A DNA stretch of 64,000 nt from Tabrizicola piscis (lineage in GTDB: Bacteria > Pseudomonadota > Alphaproteobacteria > Rhodobacterales > Rhodobacteraceae): contig NZ_CP034328.1 of NCBI RefSeq assembly GCF_003940805.1, forward strand, positions 2,090,001 to 2,154,000, given 5' to 3'. Below the pieces are notes generated by a model that saw nothing but the letters and a program-made list of their open reading frames with translations, did no database searches and was not told the DNA's origin. Position 1 is the first letter of the stretch. Every line of letters starts with the position of its first letter. Positions 42,660 through 51,326 of the stretch are shown here, in pieces. A program made the translations under genes and the position numbers.

Positions 42660-43750
42660 TCCGATTGATTGCCGCCCTTTTTCTGATCGCCTCATCAGCA
42701 CTGGCTGAACCGATCCGGATCAAGGATCTGGTCGAATTCGACGGCGTGCGTGGCAATGATCTGGTGGGCTATGGCCTGGTGGTCGGTCTGAACGGCACCG
42801 GTGACGGCATCCGCAACGCCCCCTTTACCGAAGAAATCATGGCAAACCTCCTGGAACGCCTGGGCGCCAATGTCACGGGCGAGGCGATCCGCCCACGGAA
42901 CGTCGCGGCCGTTTTCGTGACGGCGCAGTTGCCACCATTCGCGCGGGCGGGCACGCGGATTGATGTGACGGTCTCGGCCATTGGTGACGCGAAAAGTCTG
43001 CTTGGCGGCACGCTGATCATGACACCGATGAACGGGGCAGACGGGCAGATCTATGCCGTGGCGCAAGGCACGATCATCGCGGGTGGGGTATCGGCCGAAG
43101 GGGACGCGGCCCGCGTGGTGCAAGGTGTCCCGACGACGGCGGGCGGCATCCCCTCGGGCGCAAGGGTTGAGCGTGAGGTGGAGTTTGACTTTGCAGGGCT
43201 ACCGACCCTGCGGCTTGCGTTGAAATCGGCGGATTTCACGACCGCCGAACGGATTGAGCGCGCGATCAACGCCGAATTTGGCCGCCGCATCGCGGTGATG
43301 CAGGATGCGGGCACTGTTGCGCTTGATATTGCAGCCGCCGGGATGAGGTCACCCGCCCATGTCCTCAGCCGGATCGAGGGGATCCTCGTGCAGCCAGAGA
43401 CCCGCGCGCGGGTGGTGGTGGATCAGCGGTCCGGGACCATCGTCATGGGGGCCGATGTGCGGATCAGCCGGGTGGCCGTGGCACAGGGCAACCTGACGCT
43501 GCGGGTCGAGGAAAGCCCTTTGGTCGTGCAGCCGAACCCGTTCAGCGAGGGGGAAACCGTGGTCGTGCCACGGTCAACCGCTGAAATCACCAAGGACGGG
43601 ACCGGCCTTGCCGAGGTGCGCGGCGGCACAGATCTGGCAGAGGTCGTGGCCGGGTTGAACGCACTTGGCGTCGCGCCGCATGACATGATCGACATCCTGA
43701 AAAGCATCAACGCCGCTGGTGCCCTGCATGCCGAATTCCTGGTGAACTGA
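42656..43750 (+). CDS. flgI: Flagellar P-ring protein FlgI
   Basis: The 364-aa protein begins with a signal peptide (MIRLIAALFLIASSALA, cleavage before EPIRI), then IKDLVEFDGVRGNDLVGYGLVVGLNGTGD, the FlgI hallmark. NVAAVFVTAQLPPFARAGTRIDVTVSAIGDA and VVVPRSTAEI also match. It assembles the periplasmic P ring round the rod. It ends the flagellar run; the next gene is on the opposite strand. flgH and flgA are not in the window. Confidence 0.96.
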   Translation: MIRLIAALFLIASSALAEPIRIKDLVEFDGVRGNDLVGYGLVVGLNGTGDGIRNAPFTEEIMANLLERLGANVTGEAIRPRNVAAVFVTAQLPPFARAGTRIDVTVSAIGDAKSLLGGTLIMTPMNGADGQIYAVAQGTIIAGGVSAEGDAARVVQGVPTTAGGIPSGARVEREVEFDFAGLPTLRLALKSADFTTAERIERAINAEFGRRIAVMQDAGTVALDIAAAGMRSPAHVLSRIEGILVQPETRARVVVDQRSGTIVMGADVRISRVAVAQGNLTLRVEESPLVVQPNPFSEGETVVVPRSTAEITKDGTGLAEVRGGTDLAEVVAGLNALGVAPHDMIDILKSINAAGALHAEFLVN

Positions 43751-43756
43751 CGCGGC

Positions 43757-44584
43757 TCAGGCGGCCTTTGGTTCAAGCGCAATGAGTGTGCCCCAGGGGT
43801 CCTCCATACGGTCTGCCCCGCCGCGCGCAATTATCCCTGCCTCGACCGAAGGGTCAGTCGCCAGTACCAGTTCGGCAAGCCCGGTGGACGGATAGCTGCG
43901 GCGACCGGCGCTGCGGCTGTTCCAGACATTTGTCGCGATGTGGTGGTGATAGCCACCCGCGCCATAGAAGGCCGCCCCCGGATAGCGGGCCATGACGGGC
44001 AGACCAAGGGTGCCGGAGTAGAAGGCCTCCGCTTCCGGAAGGGCGCCGACCTGCAGGTGAACATGGCCGACGACCAGCCCGTCGGGGGCGGTTGTCCAGG
44101 GGCCGTCTGCGGCCCGGACCAGAGCGTTCAGATCCAGCGCCTCGGTCGCCATCTTCACGGCACCGGTCGCGTCGTGCCAGGCGGAACGCGGGCGGTCGAC
44201 GTAGACCTCGATCCCGTTGCCTTCGGGATCGGCCAGATAGATCGCCTCGCTGACCAGATGGTCCGATGCGCCTTGCAGGCGTAGTCCGGTGTCGGCGGCA
44301 TGACGAAGCCAGCGCGCCAAGGCGGGGCGGTTGGGCATGAGGAATGCGGTGTGGAACAGCCCTGCATCATGCCGGGAGGAGCGGGCGGCAGCGGCGTCGG
44401 CCCGAAGTTCGATCAAGGTGCGACCGTCAACCCCCAGTCGGCGGAGGCCGGGTTCGGACGACAGGTCAGCCAGACCCAACGCCTGCCTGTAGAAGGCGGC
44501 CATGCCCTCGAGATCGTGGACGGTGAGGGCGATCCGGGAAATCTCGACCGGCGCGGAGGCAGTGGAGGGGGGAGGGCTGGACAT
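43757..44584 (-). CDS. VOC-family (glyoxalase/extradiol dioxygenase-like) protein
   Basis: The ATG at 44584 follows AAAGG; 275 aa. Two VOC half-domains are recognisable: ISRIALTVHDLEGMAAFYRQALGL with the Glu in PEGNGIEVYVDRP, and VVGHVHLQVGALPEAEAFYSGTLGL. GAGGYHHHIATNVW holds likely metal ligands. The two-repeat layout resembles CatE-type catechol dioxygenases and related proteins; the substrate is unknown. It stands alone, convergent with flgI. Confidence 0.88.
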   Translation of the reverse strand: MSSPPPSTASAPVEISRIALTVHDLEGMAAFYRQALGLADLSSEPGLRRLGVDGRTLIELRADAAAARSSRHDAGLFHTAFLMPNRPALARWLRHAADTGLRLQGASDHLVSEAIYLADPEGNGIEVYVDRPRSAWHDATGAVKMATEALDLNALVRAADGPWTTAPDGLVVGHVHLQVGALPEAEAFYSGTLGLPVMARYPGAAFYGAGGYHHHIATNVWNSRSAGRRSYPSTGLAELVLATDPSVEAGIIARGGADRMEDPWGTLIALEPKAA

Positions 44585-45135
44585 AGGGTGGCCTTTGTCG
44601 GGCAAGGGAATTCGTGTGTGAATGTTGCGCCTGATGGGGGGGTGGGACAAGGGACGTGGGCAAACAGTGAGTCTCTTGAAATCCGCCAAGGGTTTGGGGT
44701 GTCCCGGGCAGGGACAGCGTTCGTTTTCAATCATTTCAATGGCTTGTCGGTAAGCATTTACCAAGCCTTAAGGCTTTGACAGGTACATTCTTCGCGGGGC
44801 CTCAGTCAGGTATCGGCGTCGGACGACAACGGATAGGCCACTTTCACCCGGACGAAGGACCAGCACTGCCCCGCACTCAAAGGGTCAGTTCCCGGGGAAA
44901 ACGGGCCGCGTTCGTGACGACGGTCGCAGGCAGGGCAACCCAAGCAAAAGGGGGCCGCAACCCGCCCTTGGTCGGCCAAAAGGAAACGGGTCGGGTTTCG
45001 CCAACGACACGGAGGCCGAACGCCCATCACAGGACACGAACCACGCCACGCGTGCTGCAGCCCATGCCAGTCCCCCATGGTTGACCCCAAGGAGTGCCGG
45101 GCGTAATCCGTGGGACGCAATCAGGAGCGAGACCC
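44585..45135. other. 551-base stretch without a convincing gene
   Basis: I see no real coding region: the open frames have Arg-rich, pattern-free translations and no ribosome sites. It holds a hairpin at 44700-44716 (near-copy of 16501) and palindromes at 44741-44776. The part from about 44780 to 45115 is GC-rich with runs such as CCCGGGGAAAACGGG. It is long enough for a non-coding RNA, but no 6S, RNase P, tmRNA or SRP signature was recognised. Confidence 0.5.
44741..44776. repeat. Two adjoining palindromes in the 44.6-45.1 kb gap
   Basis: GGCTTGTCGGTAA pairs with TTACCAAGCC (44741-44767, with a small bulge), and AAGCCTTAAGGCTT (44763-44776) is a perfect 14-base palindrome directly next to it. 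They could be a terminator or a regulatory site. Confidence 0.45.
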
Positions 45136-45750
45136 GTGGCCATTCACCTGCACCAGACCGACCTTCCCGATGGGCTGACCCTTGGCCCGGTGGTGGCGAT
45201 TGACACCGAAACGATGGGGCTTGACCCGCGCCGTGACCGGCTTTGCGTCGTGCAGCTTTCCGATGGGTCTGGAGATGCCCATCTGGTGCAGATCGCCAAG
45301 GGCCAGACCCGCGCCCCGAATTTGGAGCGGATGCTGGCTGATCCGGCGGTGCTGAAGCTGTTCCACTATGGGCGGTTCGACGTCGCGATGCTGAAACAGG
45401 CCTTTGGGGTGACGACTGCGCCGGTATGGTGCACCAAGATAGCGTCGAAGCTGGTGCGGACATTCACCGATCGGCATGGGTTGAAGTACCTGTTGGCCGA
45501 TCTGGTAGGCGTCGACGTGTCAAAGCAACAGCAGACCAGCGACTGGGGGTCAGAGGTGCTGACCGAGGCGCAAAAGGACTATGCGGCGTCGGATGTGCTG
45601 TACCTGCACGCCCTGAAGGCCGAGCTTGAGGCGCGGCTGAAGCGCGAGGGTCGGATGGAATTGGCCCAGCGGTGCTTTGATTTCCTGCCAACGCGGGCCG
45701 AGTTGGACCTTCTGGGTTGGGACGAGACGCATGACATCTTCCTCCACTGA
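45136..45750 (+). CDS. rnd: RNase D-type 3'-5' exonuclease
   Basis: A GTG at 45136, 7 bases after AGGAGCG, gives 204 aa. It consists of a DEDDy exonuclease domain: VVAIDTETMGLDP (Exo I), FHYGRFDVAML (Exo II) and DYAASDVLYL (Exo III with Tyr). It lacks the HRDC domain of classical RNase D, so it is the short alphaproteobacterial form. It trims RNA 3' ends, for example in tRNA maturation. Its stop lies 20 bases inside the kdsD gene. Confidence 0.9.
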   Translation: MAIHLHQTDLPDGLTLGPVVAIDTETMGLDPRRDRLCVVQLSDGSGDAHLVQIAKGQTRAPNLERMLADPAVLKLFHYGRFDVAMLKQAFGVTTAPVWCTKIASKLVRTFTDRHGLKYLLADLVGVDVSKQQQTSDWGSEVLTEAQKDYAASDVLYLHALKAELEARLKREGRMELAQRCFDFLPTRAELDLLGWDETHDIFLH

Positions 45751-46687
45751 CCCGCTGGCAACTGGACGCCGGGTGATCCGGCGCGAGGCCGGGGCGCTGG
45801 ACGCCTTGGCGGATGCGCTGGGGGAAAGCTTTTCTGCGGCCGTCAGCCTTTTGATGGCGGCGAAGGGGCGGGTGATCGTCTCTGGCATGGGCAAGTCGGG
45901 GCATATCGCGCGGAAGATCGCAGCGACCTTTGCCAGCACCGGCACGCCTGCGCATTTCGTGCATCCGGCCGAGGCAAGCCATGGCGACCTTGGCATGGTG
46001 GCCGAGGGCGATGTGCTGATCGTGCTTTCCAACTCGGGTGAGACGTCGGAACTGGCGGATATCCTGGCCCATGCAAAACGCTTTGGCATCACGCTGATCG
46101 GGGTGGCGGGGCGGGAGGGGTCCACCCTGATGCGGCAGGCGGATGTGGGCATCCTGTTGCCGCAAGTGCCCGAGGCCTGTGAGACGGGGATTGTGCCGAC
46201 AACATCAACCACGATGACCCTTGCCTTGGGCGATGCGCTGGCGATTGCGCTGATGGAACACCGCGCCTTCACGCCCGACCATTTCCGCATGTTCCACCCC
46301 GGCGGCAAGCTGGGCGCGCGGCTGTTGCGGGTGCGCGACCTGATGCACGAAAACCCGCCTTTGGTGCCCGAAAGCTTGGGCATGGGCGAGGTTCTGCTGG
46401 CCATCACCCGCAGCGGTTTCGGGGTGGTTGGCGTCACCGACAGCAAGGGCCATCTGGCCGGGATCATCACGGACGGTGACCTGCGGCGGCATCTTGAGGG
46501 GCTGATGTCCCACACGGCGGGCGAGGTGATGACCCACAACCCCCGCACCATCGGAACCGAGGCGCTGGCGGGCGAGGCGCTGGCCCTGATGAATGATGGC
46601 AAGATCACCTGCCTGTTGGTGACTGACGGCCCAACGGCGATTGGGATTTTGCATGTTCATGATTGCCTGCGCGCAGGGGTTGTCTAG
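45731..46687 (+). CDS. kdsD: Arabinose-5-phosphate isomerase
   Basis: The ATG at 45731 overlaps rnd by 20 bases; 318 aa. The N-terminal SIS domain has GRVIVSGMGKSGHIARKIAATFASTGTPAHFVHPAEASHGD and NSGETSELADI, followed by two CBS repeats (LRVRDLMHENPPLVPESLG, AGEVMTHNPRTIG). It converts ribulose-5-phosphate to arabinose-5-phosphate, the first step to Kdo for lipopolysaccharide. It leads the kdsD-lptC-lptA-lptB string; kdsB lies at 56.2 kb. Confidence 0.94.
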   Translation: MTSSSTDPLATGRRVIRREAGALDALADALGESFSAAVSLLMAAKGRVIVSGMGKSGHIARKIAATFASTGTPAHFVHPAEASHGDLGMVAEGDVLIVLSNSGETSELADILAHAKRFGITLIGVAGREGSTLMRQADVGILLPQVPEACETGIVPTTSTTMTLALGDALAIALMEHRAFTPDHFRMFHPGGKLGARLLRVRDLMHENPPLVPESLGMGEVLLAITRSGFGVVGVTDSKGHLAGIITDGDLRRHLEGLMSHTAGEVMTHNPRTIGTEALAGEALALMNDGKITCLLVTDGPTAIGILHVHDCLRAGVV

Positions 46688-46690
46688 GCG

Positions 46691-47290
46691 ATGGCGATGG
46701 ATCGGCACACACGGGTTGTCGGGTGGCTGAAGGTCACCTTGCCGCTGATGGCGCTGGCGATCCTTGCGACGCTGTTCCTGCTGGCCGACCGGATCGACCC
46801 CGAGGCGGCCTTGCCCTATGCCGAGGTCGATGTCGAAGATCTGGCGCGCGAACCCCGGATGACCGCGCCCACCTATGCCGGCACCACCAGTGACGGCGGC
46901 GCGCTGACCCTGTCGGCAGATGAGGCGCGCCCATCGGCGGAGGGCGCGCCGGCCCGGGCGCAAACGCTGCGGCTGCAACTGGACACGCCGGATGGTGCGG
47001 CAACCAACCTGACTGCTGCAGAGGCCGTGCTGGACAATGTCGCGCGCGAAATCGTGCTGTCGGGCGGGGTGGTGATCACCACCTCAACCGGGTATCGCGT
47101 TGAAACGGCCGAGATGACGGCAAAGCTTGACCGGTCAGGCCTGCAATCGCAGACGCCGGTTACGGCGACAGGCCCGGCGGGTGACCTTTCTGCAGGCGGC
47201 ATGACCCTTGGTCAGGACAACCGCACCCCCGGTGGGTATCTTCTGGTTTTCAATGGGGGCGTCCGGCTGGTATATCTTCCAGGTGGCTAA
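46691..47290 (+). CDS. lptC: LPS export periplasmic protein LptC
   Basis: The 199-aa protein has one N-terminal membrane helix (LKVTLPLMALAILATLFLLADRI) and a beta-jellyroll periplasmic domain with PTYAGTTSDGGALTLSADEARP. LptC carries LPS from the LptB2FG transporter to the LptA bridge. It starts 3 bases after the kdsD stop and is followed by lptA. Sequence conservation in this family is low, and the call relies partly on gene order. Confidence 0.88.
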   Translation: MAMDRHTRVVGWLKVTLPLMALAILATLFLLADRIDPEAALPYAEVDVEDLAREPRMTAPTYAGTTSDGGALTLSADEARPSAEGAPARAQTLRLQLDTPDGAATNLTAAEAVLDNVAREIVLSGGVVITTSTGYRVETAEMTAKLDRSGLQSQTPVTATGPAGDLSAGGMTLGQDNRTPGGYLLVFNGGVRLVYLPGG

Positions 47291-47309
47291 GGCCCAAGGG
47301 GTTCGACGA

Positions 47310-47804
47310 ATGGCATTGAAGCAATGGTCTTTGGCGCTCGCCGCGAGTGTGGCGCTGCTGTCGACGGCGGCTGTCGCGCAGCAGGCGACCATCGCCTTCG
47401 GCGATCTGGAGCAGGACACGACCCAGCCGGTTGAGGTCACCGCCGACCAGCTTGCGGTGAACAATGCCGATGGAACGGCGCTGTTCAGCGGCAATGTGAA
47501 GGTCGTGCAGGGCGACATGACGCTGACTGCGGGCGAGGTTGAGGTCAAATACGGGTCGGAACCCGGTGAGATTGATCAGTTGCTGGCCAGTGGGGGGGTC
47601 AGCGTGACCAACCTTGGCGATGCGGCCAAGGCCGACGGCGCGGTCTATACGATCAAGAGCGGCCAGATCGTGATGTCGGGGAATGTGCTGCTGACGCAGG
47701 GACCGTCGTCGATGCAGGGGCAGAAGCTGACGATCAACCTGACGGACGGGTCGGGCATCATGGAAGGCCGCGTGACGACGACCTTCGTGCCAGGCGAAAA
47801 CTGA
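47310..47804 (+). CDS. lptA: LPS export periplasmic bridge protein LptA
   Basis: The ATG at 47310 gives 164 aa. A signal peptide ([18 protein letters not shown]) precedes an OstA/LptA jellyroll: [42 protein letters not shown]. LptA polymers form the bridge for LPS across the periplasm. Its stop overlaps the ATG expected for lptB in TGATG. Confidence 0.92.
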   Translation: MALKQWSLALAASVALLSTAAVAQQATIAFGDLEQDTTQPVEVTADQLAVNNADGTALFSGNVKVVQGDMTLTAGEVEVKYGSEPGEIDQLLASGGVSVTNLGDAAKADGAVYTIKSGQIVMSGNVLLTQGPSSMQGQKLTINLTDGSGIMEGRVTTTFVPGEN

Positions 47805-48564
47805 TGGCGGTGAAGCCAGAGTTGACGATCACGGAAGGCGCGGGGGGCTGCAGGTCCGGTCCTTGCGCAAAAGCTATAAGAAGCGGCCGGTGATCCGGGA
47901 TGTCAGCCTTGATCTGCGCCGGGGCGAAGTGGTGGCGCTCTTGGGGCCGAACGGGTCGGGCAAGACGACGTGTTTCTACTCCATCGCCGGGCTGGTGACG
48001 CCGGAAGGCGGGCAGGTGCTGATCGACGGCAAGGATGTGACCGCCCTGCCGATGTACCGCCGCGCGCGGTTGGGGATTGGGTATCTGCCGCAGGAAGTCA
48101 GCATTTTCAGGGGTTTGTCGGTTGAGGACAACATCCTTGCGGTGCTGGAGATCACCGAGTCTGACCGCCACAAGCGGCGTGAGCGGCTGGAGGAGCTGCT
48201 GAGCGAGTTTTCCATCACCCACCTGCGCCGCACGCCGGCGCTGGCGCTGTCCGGTGGGGAGCGGCGGCGGGTGGAGATTGCGCGCTGTCTGGCGGCGGAC
48301 CCGAAATATCTGCTGCTGGACGAACCCTTTGCCGGGGTTGACCCCATTGCGGTGGGGGAAATCCGCCATCTGGTGCATGATCTGAAAAGCCGGGGGATCG
48401 GCGTGCTGATCACCGATCACAACGTGCGCGAGACGTTGGATATCGTGGATCGGGCCTACATCCTGCATGACGGCAAGGTGCTCATGTCGGGCACGACGGA
48501 AGAAGTGGTGCATGACGAAACCGTCCGCCGCGTCTATCTGGGCGAAAACTTCCGGATCATCTAG
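47804..48564 (+). CDS. lptB: LPS export ATP-binding protein LptB, with apparent frameshift near the N-terminus
   Basis: Downstream of 47863 the frame encodes a complete ABC ATPase: LRKSYKKRP, Walker [10 protein letters not shown], signature [15 protein letters not shown], Walker [14 protein letters not shown] and the switch His in ITDHNV. LptB powers LPS export with LptFG. Translation from the overlapping ATG at 47804 is [15 protein letters not shown] but then leaves frame and stops at 47891. One extra G in the G6 run at 47842-47847 would restore a normal start through [12 protein letters not shown]. Without that the only start is a TTG at 47863, which omits the first beta strand. Confidence 0.85.
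47842..47847 (+). other. G6 homopolymer at the lptB frameshift
   Basis: The run gcGGGGGGct lies exactly where the lptB frame breaks. A seventh G restores the expected reading frame. It is either a sequencing/assembly slip, a real mutation or a slippery site. Confidence 0.75.
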
Positions 48565-48788
48565 GCGGGCCTGCGACCGGGGGGAATCGACTCGGTTGAC
48601 AAGGGGGCATGGGCTAGCGCCAAATACCCTTGATGCGTGTGTCACATGCCCCTTTTCTGATCCGTTCCGCCGCGGAGAAATCGGCCGGCAGGCCTTGCGT
48701 GACGCCACGTTCTTTCCAACATTCAAAGGAAGGGCAGGACGGTCCGGAATGACCCGGCACGCCCGGCCAGCAGGCGAGAGGAGAGGCC

Positions 48789-49364
48789 ATGCGCTATCAG
48801 ATCAGCGGGAAACAGATCGACGTCGGTGAGGCCCTTCAGACCCATGTGAAGGCCGAAATGGGCGAGGTGGTCGAGAAATACGCCCAGCGCCCGACCGAAT
48901 GTGTCGTGGTCTTTTCCCGCGTGGCGCATGAGTTTGTCTGCGAAGCGACCATCCATCTGTCCACCGGCCTGACCGCCCAGGCCAAGGGCCACGCGGCCGA
49001 GGTTTATGCCGCCTTTGAATCCTGCCGCGAAAAGATGGACAAGCAGCTTCGCCGCTACAAGCGCCGGATCCGCAACCACCACAACCATCGTGCGACTCCG
49101 GTTGAATTCGGCGGGGCGTCCTCGTATATCCTCGCTTCGTCCGAGGAAGTCGAGGATGTGGAGCCCGAAAGCCTCCAGCCCATCGTGATCGCCGAGATGG
49201 AGACGAAGATCCCTTCGATCACCGTCGGCGAGGCCGTGATGCAGCTGGAGTTGGCCGGGCAGCGCATGCTGGTGTTTCGGAATGAAGGCCATGGGGGCGT
49301 GAATGTGGTGTACCGTCGGGATGACGGGAACATCGGTTGGATCGACCCTCGCAACAGTAAGTAG
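48789..49364 (+). CDS. hpf: Ribosome hibernation promoting factor, long form
   Basis: The ATG at 48789 follows GAGAGGAG; 191 aa. The N-terminal S30AE domain reads MRYQISGKQIDVGEALQTHV, with the basic helix REKMDKQLRRYKRRIRNHHN; the C-terminal dimerisation domain has IPSITVGEAVMQLELAGQRMLVFRNE and IGWIDP. Long HPF links two 70S ribosomes into 100S dimers in stationary phase. ptsN follows after 32 bases. In many proteobacteria rpoN lies between lptB and hpf; here only 224 non-coding bases do. Confidence 0.95.
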   Translation: MRYQISGKQIDVGEALQTHVKAEMGEVVEKYAQRPTECVVVFSRVAHEFVCEATIHLSTGLTAQAKGHAAEVYAAFESCREKMDKQLRRYKRRIRNHHNHRATPVEFGGASSYILASSEEVEDVEPESLQPIVIAEMETKIPSITVGEAVMQLELAGQRMLVFRNEGHGGVNVVYRRDDGNIGWIDPRNSK

Positions 49365-49396
49365 CGCCCAAATCGGCGCGGGAACAACGTCTGCCT

Positions 49397-49861
49397 ATGG
49401 AACTTTCCAAGCTACTCACGCCGGGTGCCGTTCGGGTTGTCGGTCAGTTCACGTCCAAGAAGCGGCTGTTTCAGGAGCTGGGCGAGATGGCGGCGCAGAC
49501 CTATGGTCTGACAGCCGCCGTTGCCATCGACAGCCTTCAGGAACGCGAGACTTTGGGGCCAACCGGCGTGGGGCATGGCATCGCCCTGCCCCATGCCCGG
49601 CTTGAGGACCTGAAGGGAATCGTTGGCGTGTTCCTGCGCCTGGAAAAGCCACTGGATTATGACAGCGTGGACCGTCAGCCGGTGGATCTGGTCTTTGCGC
49701 TGTTCGCGCCCAAGGATTCCGGGGTGGACCATCTGAAGGCGCTGGCCTTGGTCAGCCGGACGATGCGCGACCCGGGCGTGGTGGCGAAGCTGCGGGCAAA
49801 TACCGACCCGGCCAAGCTGCACGCGATCCTGACGGAAAGCCGGGCGCCGCAGGCGGCGTGA
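49397..49861 (+). CDS. ptsN: PTS IIA-like nitrogen-regulatory protein PtsN
   Basis: The 154-aa protein has the EIIA-Ntr pattern ELSKLLTPGAVRV, the phosphoacceptor His about 66 in GIALPHARLEDL, and LVFALFAPKDSGVDHLKALALVSR. It receives phosphate from NPr/EI-Ntr and regulates potassium uptake, nitrogen and carbon balance. Placement after hpf is the usual cluster. No rpoN or npr gene is close. Confidence 0.95.
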   Translation: MELSKLLTPGAVRVVGQFTSKKRLFQELGEMAAQTYGLTAAVAIDSLQERETLGPTGVGHGIALPHARLEDLKGIVGVFLRLEKPLDYDSVDRQPVDLVFALFAPKDSGVDHLKALALVSRTMRDPGVVAKLRANTDPAKLHAILTESRAPQAA

Positions 49862-49927
49862 CGGGACGTTCCACCCGGACAATTGCGCTGAGCCGGCCCT
49901 GAAGCGTAGGGCCCGCGCGGTGCTGTG

Positions 49928-51325
49928 TTACCCTTGCCAGCGCCCGAAGCCGAAGCCCATGTAGTCACGGGCATAGGCGTCGGCCCCGGCCGCCTCGACA
50001 GCGTCATCACAGATCGCGGACAGGGCCTGTGCCGCGGGATCAGGCGGGGGGGCAAAGGGCGAGGTCACCCCAACCTCATCCGCGAGGAAGGCAAGGCCTT
50101 CGGCAAGGCGGTCTTCGCGGATCACCAGATCCAGCGGCTGAAAACTGGAGAAGCCTTGCAGGATCGCGGTCTGGCTGGCCCAGTTCGGATCAACCCGCTG
50201 CCCGGTCTGGCCCAGGGTGGCAAGCCGGGCGTAGTGCAGGAACACAAGGAAAGCGCTGCGTTCGCTGGCGGCATCGGGGAAGGGCTGGCCCGGATCGGGC
50301 AGTTGGGCCTTATAGGCGCGGATCAGGATGCGGCGATGGTCGGCCAATTGGCCAGAGACGATCTTTTCACGAAAGGCCACATGGGCGCGCAGCAGCGGGT
50401 GGCGGATCACGGTAAAGCTGCGATGGCCCGGATTTGCGCGCTTCCACTGGCGCAGGGTTTTCTGTTCGAAGCCTTCGACGAGCCCCCCAAAGCTGGCAAG
50501 CCAATCGCGTACGGCATCTTCCGGGCCTGACCGGACCGGAAACCAAAGGAGCGGCGCGGCTGCAGCGGCAATGGCCGTGGGAATGGCGGCGGGGCGGCGG
50601 GGTTCAAAGTTCGGGGTGCGGTTCAGGGCGAAAACGTCGATCCCCGGCAGGGCAGCCGCCAGATCCTGCGGATTTTCCAGCTTGTCCTGAACGGGTTCGG
50701 GGTTCTGCTTCTTCAGCGTGTCATCCAGCGCCTTCAGCCGGCCATCCACCCCAAGAAAGGCGGCAAGGCCGTTCAGCACCTCGACCGAGGCGAGGTCTTC
50801 GTAGTCGATATAGAAGGCCGTCTGCCCGCTGGTCTGCAGGGCGTTGAGCAACTGCCTTTGAAAGCCTTGCAGGGCGGCTAGGTGATCCTGAAACTCAACC
50901 GGGTCAAAGGCGACCTTGGCGGATTTCAGGCGCTTGGCATCGGTCAGCTTCCATTGCCCGGTGGCTTGGGCGATTTTCCAGCTGACATAGCTTTCCAACG
51001 GGTTGCGGGTCAGGATGATCTTGGCGCAGCCGGGGTCATCCATCACCAGATCCAGCACGCGCGGGTCGTGGTCGTGAAAGTAGCGAAAGCCTGACAGGCC
51101 ATCGGTTTCCGCCCGCAGTTTGCGGAGCAGCGGCTTGGGGTTCACCTCACGGTCGGCAAGCGAGATGCCGAACAGGTCCATCTGGTCTTTCTTGCCGATG
51201 AAATGCGGGTTGAACACTTCGCCATAGCTGGTGATGCCGGGCAGGGCGTTCAGATTCGCTTCAAGAAAATTGGACCCGGTCCGCATTTCGGCGAAGATCA
51301 CGAAGCTGTGGAACGGGCCTGCCAT
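49928..51325 (-). CDS. Sulfotransferase with an N-terminal Stf0-like and a second sulfotransferase-like half
   Basis: The ATG at 51325 lies one base after the upstream stop (TAG-C-ATG); 465 aa. The N-terminal half has the PAPS 5'-phosphosulfate loop RTGSN (15-19) and a 3'-phosphate motif RNPLESYVSWK near residue 110. The C-terminal half again contains a RHPLLRAHVAFREK motif of the Sulfotransfer_2 type, but no clear PAPS 5' loop. It may be a fusion of two related domains. The likely acceptor is a surface glycan, given the three glycosyltransferases upstream. Cytoplasmic. Confidence 0.85.
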   Translation of the reverse strand: MAGPFHSFVIFAEMRTGSNFLEANLNALPGITSYGEVFNPHFIGKKDQMDLFGISLADREVNPKPLLRKLRAETDGLSGFRYFHDHDPRVLDLVMDDPGCAKIILTRNPLESYVSWKIAQATGQWKLTDAKRLKSAKVAFDPVEFQDHLAALQGFQRQLLNALQTSGQTAFYIDYEDLASVEVLNGLAAFLGVDGRLKALDDTLKKQNPEPVQDKLENPQDLAAALPGIDVFALNRTPNFEPRRPAAIPTAIAAAAAPLLWFPVRSGPEDAVRDWLASFGGLVEGFEQKTLRQWKRANPGHRSFTVIRHPLLRAHVAFREKIVSGQLADHRRILIRAYKAQLPDPGQPFPDAASERSAFLVFLHYARLATLGQTGQRVDPNWASQTAILQGFSSFQPLDLVIREDRLAEGLAFLADEVGVTSPFAPPPDPAAQALSAICDDAVEAAGADAYARDYMGFGFGRWQG

Positions 51326-51326
51326 G

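Noticed and set aside
44776..45084. Plus-strand frame of 102 codons in the gap before rnd
   Set aside because: Starts at a TTG without a ribosome site, is Arg-rich and shows no third-position GC bias.
44585..45135. 6S RNA, RNase P RNA or tmRNA
   Set aside because: None of their conserved core sequences was found by eye; an Rfam search would decide.
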